DNA of 33,573 nucleotides, taken from Actinomycetes bacterium (GTDB taxonomy: Bacteria > Actinomycetota > Actinomycetes > Streptosporangiales > Streptosporangiaceae). Of this stretch, positions 31,061 through 33,573 are shown piece after piece. The notes beneath the pieces were generated by a model that was not told the DNA's origin, did no database searches, and saw nothing but the letters and a program-made list of their open reading frames with translations. The DNA is taken from the NCBI GenBank assembly GCA_025964615.1, contig JAOPYM010000372.1:1-33573 (forward strand), in the 5' to 3' direction. The translations under genes were made by a program, and so were the position numbers. The first letter of the stretch is position 1. Every line of letters starts with the position of its first letter.

Positions 31061-31234
31061 TCAGCCCTGGTCCGAGGAGGGCTCGACCGGGCCCGGCTCC
31101 GGCTTCGGAGGCCGCACGGGAACGGGCCCGGGGTAGGCGTTGCGTCGCAGGTAGAGCCAGAGGGAGACCACGGCGAACAGGACCAGCGGGAACACGAACG
31201 TGAAGATCGCGCCACCCGGCGTGTCGATCACCAC
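31061..31234 (-). CDS. Small single-span membrane protein in the oxidase operon
   Basis: The 57-residue protein has one hydrophobic helix ([20 protein letters not shown]) followed by a basic LRRN and a Pro-rich tail ending [10 protein letters not shown] do not recognise a family. The GTG at 31234 has a strong GGAGG seven bases upstream, and the next base after its stop precedes the ctaB start by one, so it is clearly part of the operon. A role as a small oxidase subunit or assembly helper is an inference from position and topology. Confidence 0.7.
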   Translation of the reverse strand: MVIDTPGGAIFTFVFPLVLFAVVSLWLYLRRNAYPGPVPVRPPKPEPGPVEPSSDQG

Positions 31235-31250
31235 GAGATCACCTCCAGGT

Positions 31251-32117
31251 TCAGTGCCATCCCGATGTCCGGGGACGGCGCAGGAGCGCGGACAGGTCGT
31301 TCTCCTCCTCGCGCAGCCAGGTGTTGAGCACGAACACCAGGGCCACGACGAAGGACGGCTCCATGCCGACCCACATGACGGCGGCGGCGAGTTGCTGGTC
31401 GGCGCCCGCCGAGAAGGCCCCATGCGCGACCTGGGCGTAGGCGGGATACCAGGGGGTCGTGCTGAACCCGAGCAGGATCGCCATGACCCAGTTCGAGACG
31501 GCGGTGAAGAAGATGATCGGCGCGCGCCGGAGCGGACTGAGCGGCGGGCTCCACGGGTGCGAGCCGATCAGCTGCAACCAGAGTGCGAGCCCGGTCGCCA
31601 GATAGGTGGCGTGCTCCAGGTAGTGCACGGCGGTGTACCGCAGCGCGAGGTCGTACAGGGCCGGCAGGTGCCAGAGCCACCAGGTGAGGTTGAAGGCAAG
31701 CGCGACCGGCACCGGGCGTGCGGCGCCGCGCAGCGCGCGCCGGATCGCGAGTGGCCGGCCCTCGAGCAGGACGGCCCTGCCGAGCCGCTGCCGCACGGGC
31801 CGGGAAATCGCCCGCAGCACGACCAGCCAGGGGGCACCGAGCACGATGAGCGGGCAGGCCACCACGACGAGCAGCAGATGCTGGATCATATGGATCCAGA
31901 GGTACTGGCCGGACCAGTAGTCGATCGGCGAGACGAAGGCGATCAGCACCGCCGCCAGCCCGGCCTGGAAGACCGCCGCCTGCCGGGCCAGGTCCCTGTC
32001 CGGTTCCCGGGCGGCCGCCCGCATCCTGGCGAACCCGGTCAGGTGCAGCGCCACGATGACCGAGTACGGGATGAGCACCAGCCAGTCGGCGGACCAGTGG
32101 CCGAGCACCAGGCTCAT
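31251..32117 (-). CDS. ctaG: Cytochrome oxidase assembly protein, caa3-type CtaG family
   Basis: The 288-residue polytopic membrane protein belongs to the caa3-CtaG family, which assists oxidase assembly in Bacillus-type systems. It has DYWSGQYLWIHMIQHLLLVV with conserved histidines, NLTWWLWHLPALYDLALR and VSNWVMAILLGFSTTPWYP, and about seven membrane segments. It is unrelated to the Cox11 type, which shares the CtaG name. The ATG at 32117 overlaps the stop of the subunit III gene by one base (TGATG). It is followed after 16 bases by the small membrane gene. Copper delivery is proposed for the family, not shown here. Confidence 0.9.
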   Translation of the reverse strand: MSLVLGHWSADWLVLIPYSVIVALHLTGFARMRAAAREPDRDLARQAAVFQAGLAAVLIAFVSPIDYWSGQYLWIHMIQHLLLVVVACPLIVLGAPWLVVLRAISRPVRQRLGRAVLLEGRPLAIRRALRGAARPVPVALAFNLTWWLWHLPALYDLALRYTAVHYLEHATYLATGLALWLQLIGSHPWSPPLSPLRRAPIIFFTAVSNWVMAILLGFSTTPWYPAYAQVAHGAFSAGADQQLAAAVMWVGMEPSFVVALVFVLNTWLREEENDLSALLRRPRTSGWH

Positions 32118-32758
32118 CAGACCGCCAGGTAGAACAGGACCCATGCCACGACGGCGACCGCGGCGAGGAAGTTCCACATCGAGGTGAAAGCGCTCAGCGA
32201 GGCCTGGAAGCGCTGCAGATCCATGGTGTCCCCGCGCCCCATGCGGCCTGACTCCGCGATCAGGATCTCCAGGCGGCACAGCGCAAGGAAGATCACCAGG
32301 ACGTAGACCGGGAAGAAGCCGGCGAACAGGCTCGAGAAGCCCGAACTGCCGGGGAAGAACTTGAGATGCAGGAGCTGGTAGATCTGCAGCCCGACGGCCA
32401 CGAGCCCGAACCCCAGCGCGGCCAGGGCACCCCGCCGCCAGGTACCGTTCGACCCGCCGCGTTTGAGCCGCAGCACCGACAGCGCTTGCACGGCCGCGCT
32501 GGCCACGACCAGGGCCATGATGAGCGTGCCCAGCCAGAGCGCGGGATGGTGCAGGCCCTTCGGCCGCCACATGCCGTGCGAGTTCAGCGACCGGAGATAG
32601 AAGTAGGCGAACGCGAACGCGCCGAACAGGAACGAAAGCGCACCGATCAGCAGCCGCGATCCGGTCCAAGCCGCGTACAGCGCGGCCTGGTGGTGGTATT
32701 CGGCCTCTTCGGCGTCGCGGTCCTCGGGCGTCCAGGACACGGTATCGGTCATCGTCAT
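32117..32758 (-). CDS. Cytochrome c oxidase subunit III-like protein
   Basis: The 213-residue membrane protein has five predicted helices (GALSFLFGAFAFAYFYLRS; LGTLIMALVVASAAVQALSV; ALGFGLVAVGLQIYQLLHLK; and two more). It ends WNFLAAVAVVAWVLFYLAV, typical of heme-copper oxidase subunit III. The short five-helix form is common in actinobacteria. The ATG at 32758 overlaps the stop of the subunit I gene by four bases (ATGA); an ATG at 32752 is an alternative. It is followed by ctaG with a 1-base overlap. It likely supports subunit I. Confidence 0.88.
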   Translation of the reverse strand: MTMTDTVSWTPEDRDAEEAEYHHQAALYAAWTGSRLLIGALSFLFGAFAFAYFYLRSLNSHGMWRPKGLHHPALWLGTLIMALVVASAAVQALSVLRLKRGGSNGTWRRGALAALGFGLVAVGLQIYQLLHLKFFPGSSGFSSLFAGFFPVYVLVIFLALCRLEILIAESGRMGRGDTMDLQRFQASLSAFTSMWNFLAAVAVVAWVLFYLAV

Positions 32759-33573
32759 CCCTCCACCGGGGCCGGGCCACCGGACAGAGCGCCACCGGAC
32801 AGGGCCCCGAGCGGCGGGTCCAGGTCGGCGACGGCCGGCGCGCCGGGCACGCCGTATTCATAGGGGCCCGAGAGCACGACCGGGATCCGGGCGAAGTTCG
32901 CGGGCGGCGGCGGTGAGGTGGTCTGCCATTCCAGGCCACGGGACCGCCACGGGTTGGCCTCGGCCGGCTTCGGGTCGATCACCATCGTCCAGAGCAGGTT
33001 GACCACGAAGACGACCATCGAGCCGCCGAGCAGGAAGGCCGAGATCGACACCCACTCGTTGAGCGTCTGCAGTTGGTGGGCGTAGGTGAAGACCCGGCGC
33101 GGCTGCCCCATGAGGCCGACCGCGAACAGCGGCAGGAACGTCGAGTTGAAGAAGACGAACATCGTGTAGAAGTGGATCTTCCCGAGCCGCTGGTCCAGGG
33201 TCCGCCCGGTCATCTTGGGCAGCCAGTAGTACAGCCCGCCGAAGAACGCGAAGATCAGGCCGCCCATGATCGTGTAGTGGAAGTGTGCCATCACGAAGAA
33301 GGAGCCGTGCTCGGTCGTGTCCGCGGGAACGTCAGACAGGAACACGCCGCTGATGCCGCCGAACAGGAAGTTGAAGTAGAAGGCCAGCGCGAACAGCATC
33401 GGGATGGAGAACCTGATCTTGGCCTTCCAGAACGTCCCCATGGCGACGAGGAAGATGAACCCGGTCGGAATCGAGATGATTTCGGTGGTCAGCATGAACA
33501 GCGGTCGCATGTCCGGGTTGATCCCGCTATCGAACAGGTGGTGCTGCCAGACGAGGAAGGACGCCAGGCCGAC
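32755..33573 (-). CDS. ctaD: Cytochrome c oxidase subunit I, C-terminal part (cut by window edge)
   Basis: The window holds the last 272 residues of subunit I; the start lies beyond 33573. The first visible residues read FLVWQHHLFDSGINPD, containing the tandem His that ligate CuB. Later FFVMAHFHYTIMGG carries the His-x-His heme a3/heme a ligands. About six membrane segments and a C-terminal tail with LEWQTTSPPPPANF follow. The sequence AMGTFWKAKIRFSIPMLFAL differs from the main actinobacterial aa3 CtaD as I remember it, so this may be a second, divergent oxidase. The tail ends with a duplicated ALSGG. It overlaps subunit III by four bases. Confidence 0.92.
   Translation of the reverse strand, partial: VGLASFLVWQHHLFDSGINPDMRPLFMLTTEIISIPTGFIFLVAMGTFWKAKIRFSIPMLFALAFYFNFLFGGISGVFLSDVPADTTEHGSFFVMAHFHYTIMGGLIFAFFGGLYYWLPKMTGRTLDQRLGKIHFYTMFVFFNSTFLPLFAVGLMGQPRRVFTYAHQLQTLNEWVSISAFLLGGSMVVFVVNLLWTMVIDPKPAEANPWRSRGLEWQTTSPPPPANFARIPVVLSGPYEYGVPGAPAVADLDPPLGALSGGALSGGPAPVEG
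32776..32805. repeat. 15-base tandem duplication in the ctaD tail
   Basis: Two 15-base units starting GCCACCGGACAG (32776 and 32791) differ at one position. They encode ALSGG twice in the disordered C-terminal tail of subunit I, so the duplication keeps frame. Confidence 0.75.

Overview
This is a GC-rich chromosomal segment from a Gram-positive actinobacterium, most likely Streptosporangiales or a close relative. The signs are a GarA/FtsR/bifunctional-nuclease/MerR cluster, two DUF881 genes flanking sbp, an Mpg2-like 835-residue sugar-nucleotide protein, a DUF5999 gene, an NnaR-type regulator, many GTG starts and GTGA/ATGA overlaps. I see no tRNA, rRNA, CRISPR array, insertion sequence or prophage.

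Region 1 (about 1-2.8 kb) looks like a collapsed nitrate/nitrite assimilation locus. On the minus strand there is a 3' remnant of a NarK-type transporter with two frameshifts, a short stretch resembling the N-terminus of an assimilatory nitrate reductase, and a 155-codon open frame stitched from the start of NirB, the end of NirB and the end of NirD. An intact NnaR-like regulator (HemD-like domain plus OmpR-type winged helix) follows, and its GTG start overlaps the stop of the NirBD chimera. A GlnR-like box lies upstream of the chimera. A small cysteine-rich protein gene sits on the plus strand inside the remnant.

Region 2 (2.8-11.3 kb) holds a small unknown gene ahead of glmS, a convergent enoyl-CoA hydratase gene, a maleylpyruvate-isomerase-like thiol-transferase gene, an unknown gene divergent from a TetR regulator, a DUF5999 gene, two alpha/beta hydrolases and a TPR-like protein.

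Region 3 (11.4-25.1 kb) is the conserved core. It contains gcvP behind a tandem glycine riboswitch; a divergent membrane protein (pseudokinase-like domain plus LPG-synthase-like membrane domain); and, on the minus strand, pgsA2 - mpg2 - DUF881 - sbp - DUF881 - garA - ftsR - bifunctional nuclease - merR. The order matches Mycobacterium tuberculosis Rv1822-Rv1832, except that gcvH is absent and an mpg-like gene is inserted.

Region 4 (25.1-33.6 kb) carries a Nudix hydrolase, a tetR-ABC-ABC operon encoding a probable heterodimeric exporter with a perfect inverted repeat upstream of tetR, and a heme-copper oxidase operon: ctaD (cut by the window edge) - subunit III - ctaG - small membrane protein - ctaB. 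Convergent gene pairs are often separated by long perfect hairpins without T-tracts.

I see no wholly new multi-gene system. The most unusual feature is the in-frame NirB-NirB-NirD chimera, translationally coupled to an intact regulator inside a decayed nitrate locus.
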